From: Spirosoma sp.
Lineage (GTDB): Bacteria > Bacteroidota > Bacteroidia > Cytophagales > Spirosomataceae
Direction of reading: 5' to 3'
Assembly: GCF_026391055.1 (NCBI RefSeq)
Contig: NZ_JAPLET010000030.1
Location: 608,203-672,202, forward strand
DNA: 64,000 nucleotides
In this document: piece by piece, positions 23,857 to 32,718 of the stretch
How the letters are laid out: each line of letters starts with the position of its first letter
Numbering within the stretch: the first letter of the stretch is position 1
The notes under the pieces: model-generated
What the model saw: the letters and a program-made list of their open reading frames with translations, nothing else
What the model was told of the DNA's origin: nothing
Databases searched by the model: none
Made by a program: the position numbers and the translations under genes

Positions 23857-24899
23857 TGAAAACGAATCTATTCACGGTTCGGAAGCCCTCCCGCTCCGAC
23901 TGGATGCTGATGGCCACGCTCTGGGCTATGGCCTTCCCATTCATGGTTATGGGCAACCTGAACCAGCCCTGGTGGCTTATTGGGTTGGGGTGGCTGGTCA
24001 ACGTAGCGGTTCATACTGGGATCGTGCTGGTCATTGTCTATTGGCTTTTCCCTACATTTCTCTTCACCCGGCGCTACTGGCTGCTGTTCAGTTTCATGCT
24101 GGTTGCACTGCTAGGCTTTGCCACGCTCGACCAGTTATACATATGGCTTGCCTACCACCACGAGGGCGCGTTTCAGTGGCGCTCTATCTTGTACTCTTTG
24201 GTTAGCATCGCTCCCCAGGCGGGGGTACTGGCAGCCGTGCTGGCGGGTAAACAGTTTTTTGAAACCCAGGAGCGACTCGTACGAACCGAAAAAGAGCGGG
24301 TGGAGGCTGAACTCCGGCACCTGAAAGCACAGATCGACCCGCATTTTCTATTCAACAACCTGAATGTACTCGCCAGCCTCATTGAGCGAAATCCGCAACA
24401 GGCCAGCGCGTATCTGTATCGGTTCTCGGCACTTTATCGGTTTCTGATTCGCCACAAAGATGAAGACGTGGTTGCATTGGCCGATGAACTGACGTTTCTC
24501 GACGATTATATGTATCTGATTCGCCAGCGTTTTGGCCGGGCCTATGAACTGCTAACGACCGTGCGCGTACCCGATACGCTAGCCGTGCTTGTGCTGCCGG
24601 GAAGTATTCAGACACTTGTCGAAAACGCGGTGAAGCACAACCAGGCGAGCGAGACAGATCCCTTGCTGATTGAGCTGACCATCACCAGCGACGCTATCGT
24701 GGTACGCAACGAACGCCGGGCCAAGCTTACGCCCGTAGAATCGACCGGCACAGGGCTGAAAAACCTGGAGTCTCGTTACAAGCTTCTATCCGACCAGGCC
24801 GTTAGCGTTCAGACAACGGCTACCGAATTTCGCGTTAGTCTGCCCACGCTGCACTCGGCCAACATGGCCCCTACTCAACCTCTTGCTACTCGTTTGTAA
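23856..24899 (+). CDS. LytS/YehU-family sensor histidine kinase
   Basis: Inner-membrane sensor kinase of 347 residues. Four hydrophobic helices occupy about 15-135, followed by a His_kinase domain with the phospho-acceptor motif LKAQIDPHFLFNNLNVLASL and a degenerate ATPase with QTLVENAVKHNQ and GTGLKNLESRYKLL. No extracellular sensor domain is evident; the signal may reach it through the membrane part. It starts on the last base of the receptor stop codon and is followed four bases later by its response regulator, so the three genes form a coupled unit. Confidence 0.92.
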   Translation: MKTNLFTVRKPSRSDWMLMATLWAMAFPFMVMGNLNQPWWLIGLGWLVNVAVHTGIVLVIVYWLFPTFLFTRRYWLLFSFMLVALLGFATLDQLYIWLAYHHEGAFQWRSILYSLVSIAPQAGVLAAVLAGKQFFETQERLVRTEKERVEAELRHLKAQIDPHFLFNNLNVLASLIERNPQQASAYLYRFSALYRFLIRHKDEDVVALADELTFLDDYMYLIRQRFGRAYELLTTVRVPDTLAVLVLPGSIQTLVENAVKHNQASETDPLLIELTITSDAIVVRNERRAKLTPVESTGTGLKNLESRYKLLSDQAVSVQTTATEFRVSLPTLHSANMAPTQPLATRL

Positions 24900-24903
24900 G
24901 CTT

Positions 24904-25683
24904 ATGTCGTTAACTATTGTCGTTCTGGAAGACGAAGCCCTGGCCGCCCGGCAGCTCGTCGAGTCACTGGAGAAGCTCTTGCCCGACGCCCGCATGCTGA
25001 CCACGTTAGCCAGCGTACAGGAAGCGATGGCCTGGTGGTCGGCAAACCCTGCCCCCGATTTGCTGTTCTCCGATATTGAACTACTGGACGGCAACGTATT
25101 TGCCCTGTTCGAACGGGTAGCCATTCGTTGCCCGATTGTATTCACAACGGCTTACGACCAGTTTCTACTGAGGGCCTTTCAGGGCAACGGCATCGCCTAT
25201 TTACTCAAGCCTTTTACGATGAGCCAGTTGCAGCAGGCCCTTGATAAATACGCCTTGCTGCGAACATCTTCTGCACCTTCTGCCCCCATATTGACGGAAC
25301 CTATTCTGGCCCAGCTACGCGACGCGATTCGGCCCATACAAACGCGCTACCGGCAACGATTTACGGTGAAATTGCGTCAGGGCATCCATCTGCTGGCGGT
25401 GGAAGACATTACGTATCTTCAGGCCGACGAGGGCGTTGTTTTTGCGTTCGATAGCCGGGGGCAGAAATACCCGCTAAACGGCAAGCTGACCGAACTGGAA
25501 GAGCAACTCGACCCGGCTCATTTTTTCCGGCTGAATCGCTCCGAAATTATCAACATCCGCTACATCGACCGGTTAGAACCTTACTTCAACGACCGGCTGG
25601 CGGTGCGGATGCGGGGGCATGCCGAATTGCTCATTGCCAGCACGGGTCGTACCCCCGACCTTCGCCGGTGGGTTGACGGGTGA
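24904..25683 (+). CDS. LytTR-family response regulator
   Basis: Cytoplasmic transcription regulator of 259 residues: receiver domain (about 1-120) with acidic pocket VVLEDEALAARQL, phospho-acceptor Asp in LLFSDIELLDGN, and Lys in YLLKPFT; a LytTR DNA-binding domain (about 150-259) with FTVKLRQGIHLLAVEDITYL, FFRLNRSEIINIRYIDRLEP and a final RRWVDG. The receptor and kinase genes immediately upstream are its partners. The frame extends back to 24883, overlapping the kinase, but ATG at 24904 gives the standard N-terminus. Confidence 0.93.
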   Translation: MSLTIVVLEDEALAARQLVESLEKLLPDARMLTTLASVQEAMAWWSANPAPDLLFSDIELLDGNVFALFERVAIRCPIVFTTAYDQFLLRAFQGNGIAYLLKPFTMSQLQQALDKYALLRTSSAPSAPILTEPILAQLRDAIRPIQTRYRQRFTVKLRQGIHLLAVEDITYLQADEGVVFAFDSRGQKYPLNGKLTELEEQLDPAHFFRLNRSEIINIRYIDRLEPYFNDRLAVRMRGHAELLIASTGRTPDLRRWVDG

Positions 25684-25804
25684 AGTCCGATTGCTTGGTT
25701 TTTACTGTTTCCTTCTGCCAAATCAAATTTTCACCAGATAACCTAGCTCACTTAATGCCTTTCTGCCGTAATTTGGCCTGTTGCTACATCAACAAGCCAA
25801 ATCA

Positions 25805-27472
25805 ATGAAACAAACTGTACGTCTGCTTACTGCCTGCGCCGGCAGCTTTTTATTAGGTGCATTTATCACCAACGACGATCCTCAAAAACCGTTAACAACC
25901 GAAATGGTCGAGGTCGCTTCCAAGGTGTTTGGCCTGGAGTTTACCCCCGCCGAGCGCGACTCTATGCTCGGCAATCTGAACAACGCCCGCGCCAATTACG
26001 AGGCACTGCGCAAAATTGATCTACCCAACGACATTGCCCCGGCCCTTTACTTCAATCCGCTGCCAGCCGGGTTTACTATGCCTGTCGGGGCTTCCTCATT
26101 TAAAGCGTCGGTGGCGGGTAAGGTATCATTGCCTAAGAACCAAGATGAACTGGCGTTTTACACCGTCGGGCAATTGGGCGAGTTAATTCGAACCAAACAA
26201 ATTACGTCGGTCGAACTCACGCAATTTTTCCTGAATCGACTCAAAACTTATGACCCAAAACTACACTGCGTCATTACCCTGACCGAAGACCTTGCCCTGA
26301 GTCAGGCCAAACGGGCGGACGAGGAATTAAAAGCCGGAAAGTATCGCGGTCCACTGCATGGCATTCCCTACGGTGCCAAAGACTTGCTGGCCAAAAAAGG
26401 CTACAAAACGACCTGGGGCGCTATGCCTTACAAAGACCAGACGATTGACCTCGACGCTACGGTTATTCAACGACTGGAAAAAGCGGGGGCCGTGCTCTGT
26501 GGCAAAATGACCCTAGGGGCGCTGGCTATGGGCGATGTGTGGTTTGGCGGCATGACGCGTAACCCGTGGAGTACCACCGCCGGTTCAAGCGGCTCATCGG
26601 CGGGGTCGGCGTCAAGCGTGTCGGCGGGGTTGTTACCCTTTGCGATTGGTACCGAAACGCTGGGGTCTATCGTGTCGCCCTCAACAGTTTGCGGCACCAC
26701 CGGACTACGTCCCACCTTCGGTCGGGTAAGTCGGCACGGAGCGATGGCCCTGAGCTGGAGCATGGACAAGATCGGGCCCATTACCCGCAGCGTGGAAGAT
26801 TGTGCGCTGGTATTCAACGCTATTTACGGACCCGATGGCAACGACCCCACCGTTATGACCGCGCCCTTCCGCTACTCGCCCCTGACGACCCTAAAAGGAA
26901 CCCGCATTGGCTACGTCAAAAAGGCGTTTGAAAGCAATTACCCGAACCGCGCCAACGATTCGCTTACCTTGCAGACCCTCCGTAAGCTGGGCGCCGAACT
27001 GGTGCCTTTCGACTTACCGACGGGCGTTCCAGCGGGCCGAATTTCGTTTCTGCTGACGGTCGAAGCGGCAGCTGCTTTTGATGAGCTAACCCGGTCGGGG
27101 CGCGATGATCTGATGGTACGGCAAGGGAAAAATGCTTGGCCAAACTCGTTCCGGTCGGCCCGGTTCGTTCCGGCTGTTGAGTACATTCAGGCGAACCGCG
27201 CCCGCACTAAACTCATCAATGAGATGGCGGACCAGTTGAAAGCGGCTAAGATCGACGTGTACGTATCACCTGCTTACGCGGGCGGCAACCTCACGATCAC
27301 CAACCTGACCGGCCACCCGTGCGTGGTGCTGCCCAACGGATTTACAAAGCAAAATCTGCCAACCAGCATTACGTTCATGGGCCAGTTGTTTGAAGAAGGC
27401 AAGGTGCTGGCCGTGGCCAAAATGTATCAGGATGCGACGGAATGGAACAAAAAGCACCCGTCGCTTCAGTAG
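25805..27472 (+). CDS. Exported amidase-signature family hydrolase
   Basis: Amidase of 555 residues related to GatA but carrying an N-terminal export signal (MKQTVRLLTACAGSFLLGAF), so it acts outside the cytoplasm and is not part of GatCAB. The Ser-cisSer-Lys triad is complete: Lys in IPYGAKDLLAKKGY, cis-Ser in AGSSGSSAGSASS, nucleophile in TETLGSIVSPSTVCG. A helical pre-domain of about 140 residues precedes the catalytic domain; it contains a VASKVFGLEFTPAERDSML segment also found in related Bacteroidota enzymes. Substrate unknown. Start chosen at 25805 rather than 25781 for the signal peptide. Confidence 0.88.
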   Translation: MKQTVRLLTACAGSFLLGAFITNDDPQKPLTTEMVEVASKVFGLEFTPAERDSMLGNLNNARANYEALRKIDLPNDIAPALYFNPLPAGFTMPVGASSFKASVAGKVSLPKNQDELAFYTVGQLGELIRTKQITSVELTQFFLNRLKTYDPKLHCVITLTEDLALSQAKRADEELKAGKYRGPLHGIPYGAKDLLAKKGYKTTWGAMPYKDQTIDLDATVIQRLEKAGAVLCGKMTLGALAMGDVWFGGMTRNPWSTTAGSSGSSAGSASSVSAGLLPFAIGTETLGSIVSPSTVCGTTGLRPTFGRVSRHGAMALSWSMDKIGPITRSVEDCALVFNAIYGPDGNDPTVMTAPFRYSPLTTLKGTRIGYVKKAFESNYPNRANDSLTLQTLRKLGAELVPFDLPTGVPAGRISFLLTVEAAAAFDELTRSGRDDLMVRQGKNAWPNSFRSARFVPAVEYIQANRARTKLINEMADQLKAAKIDVYVSPAYAGGNLTITNLTGHPCVVLPNGFTKQNLPTSITFMGQLFEEGKVLAVAKMYQDATEWNKKHPSLQ

Positions 27473-27547
27473 GAACGTAGCCTCACAAACAGCGAACCTT
27501 TAAAATAGTCGCAGGTTAAGTAGAGTGAACACAAACAACTCTACGTT

Positions 27548-28117
27548 ATGAAGCGATTATTGAGTATAGTAACTTTTCTGGCAGTAGCCTACGGGTGCGC
27601 CCCTCGTGTAACCGTCGATAAAAACTCCCGGACCGACTTTAGCAAGTATAAGACATTCGCCTGGATGGACAGCGATGTCAAAGCAGGTCAGAATCCGTTG
27701 TATTATAATCAGATAGCTACCGAAAGTGTCGAGAGTACAATGGCTGAGGTATTGCAACAAAAGGGATTGACCGAAACAACGACGAAGCCCGATTTGATCG
27801 TTGGCTACCACTTCTTTGTGGAAGACAAAACCCGGAATGTAGCCACACCCTCACCTTACTACGGCCCTTACATGGGTTGGGGCCGTTGGGGCTATGGTGG
27901 CTGGGGCCCCGGCTGGTGGGGCTGGGGTGGTCAACAATACCAGCAGCAGCAGTATCAGGCCGGTACGCTCGTGGTAGATATGGTCGATGCCCGTACGCGT
28001 AAGCTCGTGTGGCGCGGCTCAGTCCAGAATGCCGTTGGTGACCCCGCCCGCATTGCGGCCCAGTTACGCAAAGAAGCCGAGCGCATCGTGGAGAAATTCC
28101 CCGAGCGCACAAGCTAG
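27548..28117 (+). CDS. DUF4136 lipoprotein with Gly/Trp/Gln-rich insert
   Basis: Lipoprotein of 189 residues with signal MKRLLSIVTFLAVAYGC, Cys17 being the lipidation site. DUF4136 features are FSKYKTFAWMDSD near the start, TKPDLIVGYHFFVED in the middle and ARTRKLVWRGSVQNAV near the end. Between them lies a low-complexity stretch (about 99-137) of GWG, WGW and QQQ character, which is variable in the family and probably flexible and surface-exposed. The function of DUF4136 is not known. The gene ends ahead of a strong bidirectional hairpin. Confidence 0.88.
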   Translation: MKRLLSIVTFLAVAYGCAPRVTVDKNSRTDFSKYKTFAWMDSDVKAGQNPLYYNQIATESVESTMAEVLQQKGLTETTTKPDLIVGYHFFVEDKTRNVATPSPYYGPYMGWGRWGYGGWGPGWWGWGGQQYQQQQYQAGTLVVDMVDARTRKLVWRGSVQNAVGDPARIAAQLRKEAERIVEKFPERTS

Positions 28118-28132
28118 CTTGAGAGCCTTATC

Positions 28133-28186
28133 AACCACAAAGGGCACAGAGACTGAGTTCTCTGTGCCCTTTGTAGTTCTGTGGTT
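28133..28186. terminator. Bidirectional terminator between convergent genes
   Basis: A 16-bp perfect stem (28137-28152 with 28159-28174) with a six-base loop, extended by aacc/ggtt pairing at the outer ends after a bulge. It lies between the DUF4136 gene and the convergent nucleotidyltransferase gene and probably ends both transcripts. Confidence 0.7.
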
Positions 28187-28205
28187 AAACAATTGATTGC
28201 ACGTA

Positions 28206-29117
28206 TTACCACAGCTTATCCGGATACGCCCCATTGTCGTGTAACTGCTTCAGGGCAGCCTGAACCACAGGCTTATCATCGGGATAGGTTACACCGAACC
28301 ATTCGGAGTGACTGCGGAACACCTTACAATGCCCTGTATCGGTCTGAATCAGAGTCGTCATAACAGTCGGGATATAAAATTCGGCTTTCGGCGAGTTGAT
28401 ATTTGCAATGGCGTAGCTCTCGAACTGGTGCTCCACTAACGGAAAGACGCTGGGTTTAAAGCCCCAGAAGTTCATCGAAACCGGTGTGTCGGGGGCCAGG
28501 GGAGTCAGGCTGTCGGCTTCTTCAAAAACAATCTTCTTCTCCGACGTACCGTTTTCCTGTTCGTATATCTTTGTCCGCTCAATAACCGACAGAAGATTAC
28601 CATTCTCGGCCACTTCGCAAACGCCCCGCGACACCGACCCATTCTCCGACAGCGTGTTTTTTACTTCGTAGCCGACCATTGCGTGCAGTTGGTTGTCGGT
28701 GTTCGTTGTCAGGAAATCGCTGATGAGTTGGAACGCTTCGAGACCGTAAAAATCATCGGCGTTGATCACTGCGAACGGGGTATGCGTATGGTCTTTGGCG
28801 CAGAGCATAGCATGACCGGTGCCCCAGGGCTTCGTCCGTCTTACTTCTCCAACCTCGGCCGGAACGTATGAATCGAGCGCCTGAATAGCATAGTCGACTT
28901 CAATCTTCCCCGCCAGTTTACTACCGAATACTTCTTCAAAATCTTGCCGAAGTTCTTCCCGAATAATAAAGACAACCTTACCAAAGCCCGCCCGGATAGC
29001 GTCGAAAAGGGAGTAATCTATGATGGTTTCGCCATTAGGTCCGAACTGGTCGAGTTGTTTGATACCACCGTAACGGCTGCCCATACCGGCCGCCAGAATC
29101 AAAAGAGTAGGTTGCAT
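28206..29117 (-). CDS. Sugar-phosphate nucleotidyltransferase
   Basis: Cytoplasmic enzyme of 303 residues with the nucleotidyltransferase fold; such enzymes couple a sugar-1-phosphate to an NTP. The start MQPTLLILAAGMGSRYGG holds the glycine-rich nucleotide-binding loop with GxGxR, followed by KQLDQFGPNGETIIDYSLFD. The acidic metal-binding pair is in FAVINADDFYGLEAF. A GTG at 29129 would add four residues; the ATG at 29117 gives the standard beginning. The sugar specificity cannot be told. It may supply precursors to the polysaccharide locus, but it is 11 kb away and in opposite orientation. Confidence 0.85.
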   Translation of the reverse strand: MQPTLLILAAGMGSRYGGIKQLDQFGPNGETIIDYSLFDAIRAGFGKVVFIIREELRQDFEEVFGSKLAGKIEVDYAIQALDSYVPAEVGEVRRTKPWGTGHAMLCAKDHTHTPFAVINADDFYGLEAFQLISDFLTTNTDNQLHAMVGYEVKNTLSENGSVSRGVCEVAENGNLLSVIERTKIYEQENGTSEKKIVFEEADSLTPLAPDTPVSMNFWGFKPSVFPLVEHQFESYAIANINSPKAEFYIPTVMTTLIQTDTGHCKVFRSHSEWFGVTYPDDKPVVQAALKQLHDNGAYPDKLW

Positions 29118-29420
29118 TTCAGTGATCACCGGTACGCCGGTGCGTTAAACAGTTTATGGTCGTAAAGTACAGTAAAGGCTGCCCGCCCAAAATTAAAAAA
29201 ACGGGCTGGGCTTTACTATTTAAAGTGATGTTAATGCCTAATTGGCCTATTTTGTCCCTTATAATAAAAATTAATCTAAGCAATGTACAATTTACAATAG
29301 TTGTCGTTATAATTGTACGCTAAACAACAGTTGCTAAAACAACTAATCAAATTTAGCGCTACAACTTGACTTCCGACGAGCCTTTTGTGCGTGGGTTCGC
29401 TGGATAAACCGACCGACACT
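29118..29420. other. Divergent intergenic region with candidate promoter
   Basis: About 300 AT-rich bases between the minus-strand nucleotidyltransferase gene and hmgA. On the minus strand TAATTTTG (29188-29195) matches the -7 consensus for the nucleotidyltransferase gene. On the plus strand I found no exact -7 box for hmgA; cctattttgtcc (about 29247-29258) is one base off. No ORF or RNA gene seen. Confidence 0.5.
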
Positions 29421-30611
29421 ATGCCTTTTTATCACACACTCGGCCAGATTCCACCTAAACGCCACACGCAGTTTGCCCGACCTGCCAGTACGGAGGGCAC
29501 CACTCCACCCTTTGGCGACGGTCCGTTCTACTATGAACAACTGTTCGGTACCATTGGCTTCGAAGGCATGTCGTCGTTGCTTTACCACGTTCACCGGCCA
29601 ACGATGGTGCGGGAAGTGTTGGAAAGCGTCGATATGACCCCGAAACTGGCGGTGCAGAAGAACATGCTGTCACGGAAATTACTCGGCTTTGGCGTAGAGC
29701 CCGCCGATGATTTTCTGGACAGTCGGGTGCCGCTGTTGGTCAACAACGACCTCACCTTCGGGCTGGCGGCTCCCCGTCAGTCATTAACGACCTATTTCTA
29801 CAAAAATGCCGATGCCGACGAGATGCTGTTCATCCATCGGGGCACCGGAAAACTCCGGACGCTGTTCGGAACGATTCCGTTTCAGTACGGCGATTACTTG
29901 GTTATTCCGCGCGGGGTGATTTACCAGATCGAGTTCGACACGCCTGATAACCGGCTGCTCTATGTGGAATCACATTCGCCGATTTATACCCCCAAACGCT
30001 ACCGGAACCAGTTTGGGCAGTTGCTCGAACATTCACCTTTTTGCGAACGAGACATTATTCGGCCCGGCGCACTCGAAACGCACGACGAAACCGGCGACTT
30101 TCTAATGAAGATCAAAAAACAGGGGGCGCTGCACTCGTTGGTTTATGCCTCGCACCCGTTCGATGTGGTGGGATGGGACGGTTATAACTACCCGTATGGT
30201 TTTTCGATCTTCAACTTCGAGCCCATAACCGGTCGGGTGCATCAGCCACCACCGGTGCATCAGACATTTCAGACCGACTCTTTCGTGGTTTGTTCGTTTG
30301 TCCCGCGTCTGTACGATTACCACCCAAAGTCGATCCCGGCTCCGTACAACCATTCGAACATCGACTCCGACGAGGTGATCTATTATGTCGATGGTGATTT
30401 TATGAGCCGCAACGACATTGCCCCCGGCCACATCACTCTGCACCCCGGCGGTACGCCCCACGGCCCTGCACCCGGCGCGATGGAACGAAGCATCGGCAAA
30501 AAAGAAACCCAGGAATACGCCGTTATGGTCGACACCTTTCGCCCGCTCATGCTGACCGAACAGGCCGTGGCGCTGGATGATGGGAAGTATTACAAATCAT
30601 GGATTATGTAA
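29421..30611 (+). CDS. hmgA: Homogentisate 1,2-dioxygenase
   Basis: Non-haem iron enzyme opening the homogentisate ring to maleylacetoacetate in tyrosine catabolism. The 396-residue cupin protein begins MPFYHTLGQIPPKRHTQFAR. Putative iron ligands are visible: His in NHSNIDSDEV, the following Glu, and His in LHPGGTPHGPAPG. YCDYLVIPRG-like sequence (GDYLVIPRGVIYQIEFD) marks the first cupin. It is the shorter bacterial form, differing from the 430-450-residue enzymes of Pseudomonas and animals. First gene of the catabolic cluster; hppD follows 42 bases later. The upstream in-frame start at 29385 adds unconserved residues. Confidence 0.9.
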   Translation: MPFYHTLGQIPPKRHTQFARPASTEGTTPPFGDGPFYYEQLFGTIGFEGMSSLLYHVHRPTMVREVLESVDMTPKLAVQKNMLSRKLLGFGVEPADDFLDSRVPLLVNNDLTFGLAAPRQSLTTYFYKNADADEMLFIHRGTGKLRTLFGTIPFQYGDYLVIPRGVIYQIEFDTPDNRLLYVESHSPIYTPKRYRNQFGQLLEHSPFCERDIIRPGALETHDETGDFLMKIKKQGALHSLVYASHPFDVVGWDGYNYPYGFSIFNFEPITGRVHQPPPVHQTFQTDSFVVCSFVPRLYDYHPKSIPAPYNHSNIDSDEVIYYVDGDFMSRNDIAPGHITLHPGGTPHGPAPGAMERSIGKKETQEYAVMVDTFRPLMLTEQAVALDDGKYYKSWIM

Positions 30612-30653
30612 TGCGGATGCTTACTCGAAGCACTTACACACATCAACAAAAAC

Positions 30654-31787
30654 ATGGAAACCCTCGAACTAACCCAACCCATTACCGACTCCTCTACCGA
30701 GGATTTTCTGCCGCTCAACGGCACGGACTATCTCGAATTATATGTGGGCAATGCCCGGCAGTCGGCGCATTACTTCCAGACGGCCTTTGGCTTTCAACCC
30801 GTGGCTCATGCCGGACTATCAACCGGTCTGCGCGACCGGGAATCGTACGTGGTACAGCAGGGTAAAATCAGGCTGGTGCTCACCTCGCCCTTACACGGCG
30901 ATTCTGAAATCGGCCGCCACATCGACCAGCACGGCGATGGTGTTCGGGTGGTGGCGCTGTGGGTCGACGATGCCCGCAGAGCCTTTGAGGAAACCACCAA
31001 ACGGGGTGCAAAACCCTATATGGAGCCGGTCCGTGAGCAGGACGATACCGGCTATGTAGTGCGGTCGGGTATTCAGACCTACGGCGATACGGTGCATGTA
31101 TTTGTGGAGCGTAACGACTATACCGGCGTCTTCCTGCCCGGTTATCAACCCTGGAGTCCGACCTATCGCCCGGCCGATGCCGGATTAAAATACGTAGACC
31201 ATATGGTGGGAAATGTAGGCTGGCACGAAATGAACCAGTGGATGACGTTTTACCACGATGTGATGGGCTTTCAGCAGCTTGTTTCGTTCGATGATAAAGA
31301 CATATCTACCGATTATACGGCGCTGATGAGCAAGGTCATGAGCAACGGAAACGGCCGGGTGAAGTTCCCCATCAACGAACCCGCCGAGGGTAAAAAGAAG
31401 TCGCAGATTGAAGAGTACCTCGATTTCTACGGCGGTCCCGGCATTCAGCACATTGCGGTGGCTACGGATAACATTGTGGAAACCGTTCTGGCTCTCCGCG
31501 ACCGGGGTGTCGAGTTCCTGACCGTACCCGAAACCTATTACGAACACCTGGCCGAACGGATCGGGAAAATTGACGAAGAAATAGACACGCTGCGCCCGCT
31601 GGGGATTCTGGTCGACCGGGACGATGAAGGGTATCTGCTTCAGATTTTTACCAAGCCCATCTGCCCGCGTCCTACCCTTTTCTTCGAGATTATCCAGCGT
31701 AAAGGAGCCCGTTCGTTCGGGAAAGGCAATTTCAAAGCCCTGTTCGAAGCCATCGAACGGGAACAGGAATTACGGGGAACGTTATGA
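30654..31787 (+). CDS. hppD: 4-hydroxyphenylpyruvate dioxygenase
   Basis: Fe(II) enzyme converting 4-hydroxyphenylpyruvate to homogentisate, the step before HmgA. The 377-residue protein has two VOC-type halves; the catalytic C-terminal half carries the iron triad: His in YVDHMVGNVGWHEM, His in GPGIQHIAVATDNIV and Glu in PTLFFEIIQRKGARSFG. The FGKGNFKALFEAIEREQ ending is characteristic. It has about 25 extra N-terminal residues (before NGTDYLELYVGNA). Lies between hmgA and phhA on the same strand, in tight spacing with hmgA. Confidence 0.96.
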   Translation: METLELTQPITDSSTEDFLPLNGTDYLELYVGNARQSAHYFQTAFGFQPVAHAGLSTGLRDRESYVVQQGKIRLVLTSPLHGDSEIGRHIDQHGDGVRVVALWVDDARRAFEETTKRGAKPYMEPVREQDDTGYVVRSGIQTYGDTVHVFVERNDYTGVFLPGYQPWSPTYRPADAGLKYVDHMVGNVGWHEMNQWMTFYHDVMGFQQLVSFDDKDISTDYTALMSKVMSNGNGRVKFPINEPAEGKKKSQIEEYLDFYGGPGIQHIAVATDNIVETVLALRDRGVEFLTVPETYYEHLAERIGKIDEEIDTLRPLGILVDRDDEGYLLQIFTKPICPRPTLFFEIIQRKGARSFGKGNFKALFEAIEREQELRGTL

Positions 31788-31794
31788 TAATTAT

Positions 31795-31855
31795 GAATGC
31801 CTGAGTGGTAGAAGAGTGAATGGTTTCTGGCATTTATTCTATCACTCAGGCATTC
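31795..31855. repeat. 19-bp inverted repeat between hppD and phhA
   Basis: Arms 31795-31813 and 31837-31855 pair with one mismatch, just after the hppD stop and 21 bases before the phhA ATG. It may be a partial terminator or mRNA-stability element separating the two halves of the pathway. Confidence 0.6.
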
Positions 31856-31875
31856 TATCATTGACTCATTTAGTT

Positions 31876-32598
31876 ATGCAGACATACACCAAATACACCC
31901 CGGACGATCAGGCCGTTTGGCGGCTGCTTTTCGAACGGCAGATGGCCCAACTGCCCGGAAAAGCCAGTCAGGATTACCTCGACGGGATTCCGGCAACGGG
32001 ATTCTGGGCCGACCGTATCCCGGATTTTGAGCGGGATTTGAATCCGAATCTGCAACGGCTTACGGGCTGGCGGGTCGAGGCTGTTGATGGGCTCATTCCC
32101 AACCGGGATTTTTTTGGACTGATGGCCAACCGGAATTTTCCGGCAACGACCTGGCTGCGCCGACGCGACCAGCTGGAGTATCTGCCCGAGCCAGATATGT
32201 TTCACGATACCTTCGGACATGTGCCAATGCTGTCTAATCAGGCATTTTGTGATTTTCTGGCGTCGCTGAGCCGGATTGCGCTGGATCATATCGACAGCGA
32301 AGAAGCCATTGCCATGATTTCGCGGCTGTATTGGTACACCGTAGAGTTTGGCCTGATTCGGGAAGGGAGTGAACTGCGGATTTACGGCGGGGGCATTCTG
32401 TCGTCGGTGGGCGAAACGGCTCACAGTCTGTACAGTGAGGTACCCAAACGTATTCCGTACGACGTAACGACGCTGCTTCAGACGCCCTACATCATCGACC
32501 ATTACCAAGAGCAGTATTTCGTGATCGAGTCGTACGAGCAACTGTACCAGTCCGTACCTCAGATTGAGGAGACGCTGGAAAGCTTATTGGTTAGTTGA
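31876..32598 (+). CDS. phhA: Phenylalanine 4-monooxygenase
   Basis: Pterin-dependent hydroxylase converting phenylalanine to tyrosine. The 240-residue protein is a catalytic domain only, as usual in bacteria. The iron site is complete: two His in PDMFHDTFGHVPML and Glu in YWYTVEFGLIREG. Other family motifs are VPNRDFF-like LIPNRDFFGLMANR and RIPYDV. The frame is open back to 31624 but overlaps hppD; ATG at 31876 gives MQTYTKYTPDDQAVW, the normal start. No pterin carbinolamine dehydratase (phhB) is nearby. Confidence 0.95.
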   Translation: MQTYTKYTPDDQAVWRLLFERQMAQLPGKASQDYLDGIPATGFWADRIPDFERDLNPNLQRLTGWRVEAVDGLIPNRDFFGLMANRNFPATTWLRRRDQLEYLPEPDMFHDTFGHVPMLSNQAFCDFLASLSRIALDHIDSEEAIAMISRLYWYTVEFGLIREGSELRIYGGGILSSVGETAHSLYSEVPKRIPYDVTTLLQTPYIIDHYQEQYFVIESYEQLYQSVPQIEETLESLLVS

Positions 32599-32599
32599 T

Positions 32600-32607
32600 T
32601 ACATTTG
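32600..32607 (+). promoter_or_regulatory. Possible -7 box for the marR-fahA pair
   Basis: TACATTTG matches TAnnTTTG directly after the phhA stop, about 110 bases ahead of marR. No well-spaced -33 element. A short symmetric ctgatcag sits downstream (about 32633-32640) and could be part of an operator. Confidence 0.25.
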
Positions 32608-32718
32608 TCATTTATTGCCGGGCATATCCGATCTGATCAGGAGCCGAAAGTCGAAATAAAGTTCGGCTAACACGCACTGAACAGCCTGAATAGAACTGAC
32701 GAAACTTGACTTCAGCGA

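Noticed and set aside
25805..27472. GatA subunit of glutamyl-tRNA(Gln) amidotransferase
   Set aside because: It carries an export signal and a different N-terminal domain and lacks gatB or gatC neighbours; called a secreted amidase instead.
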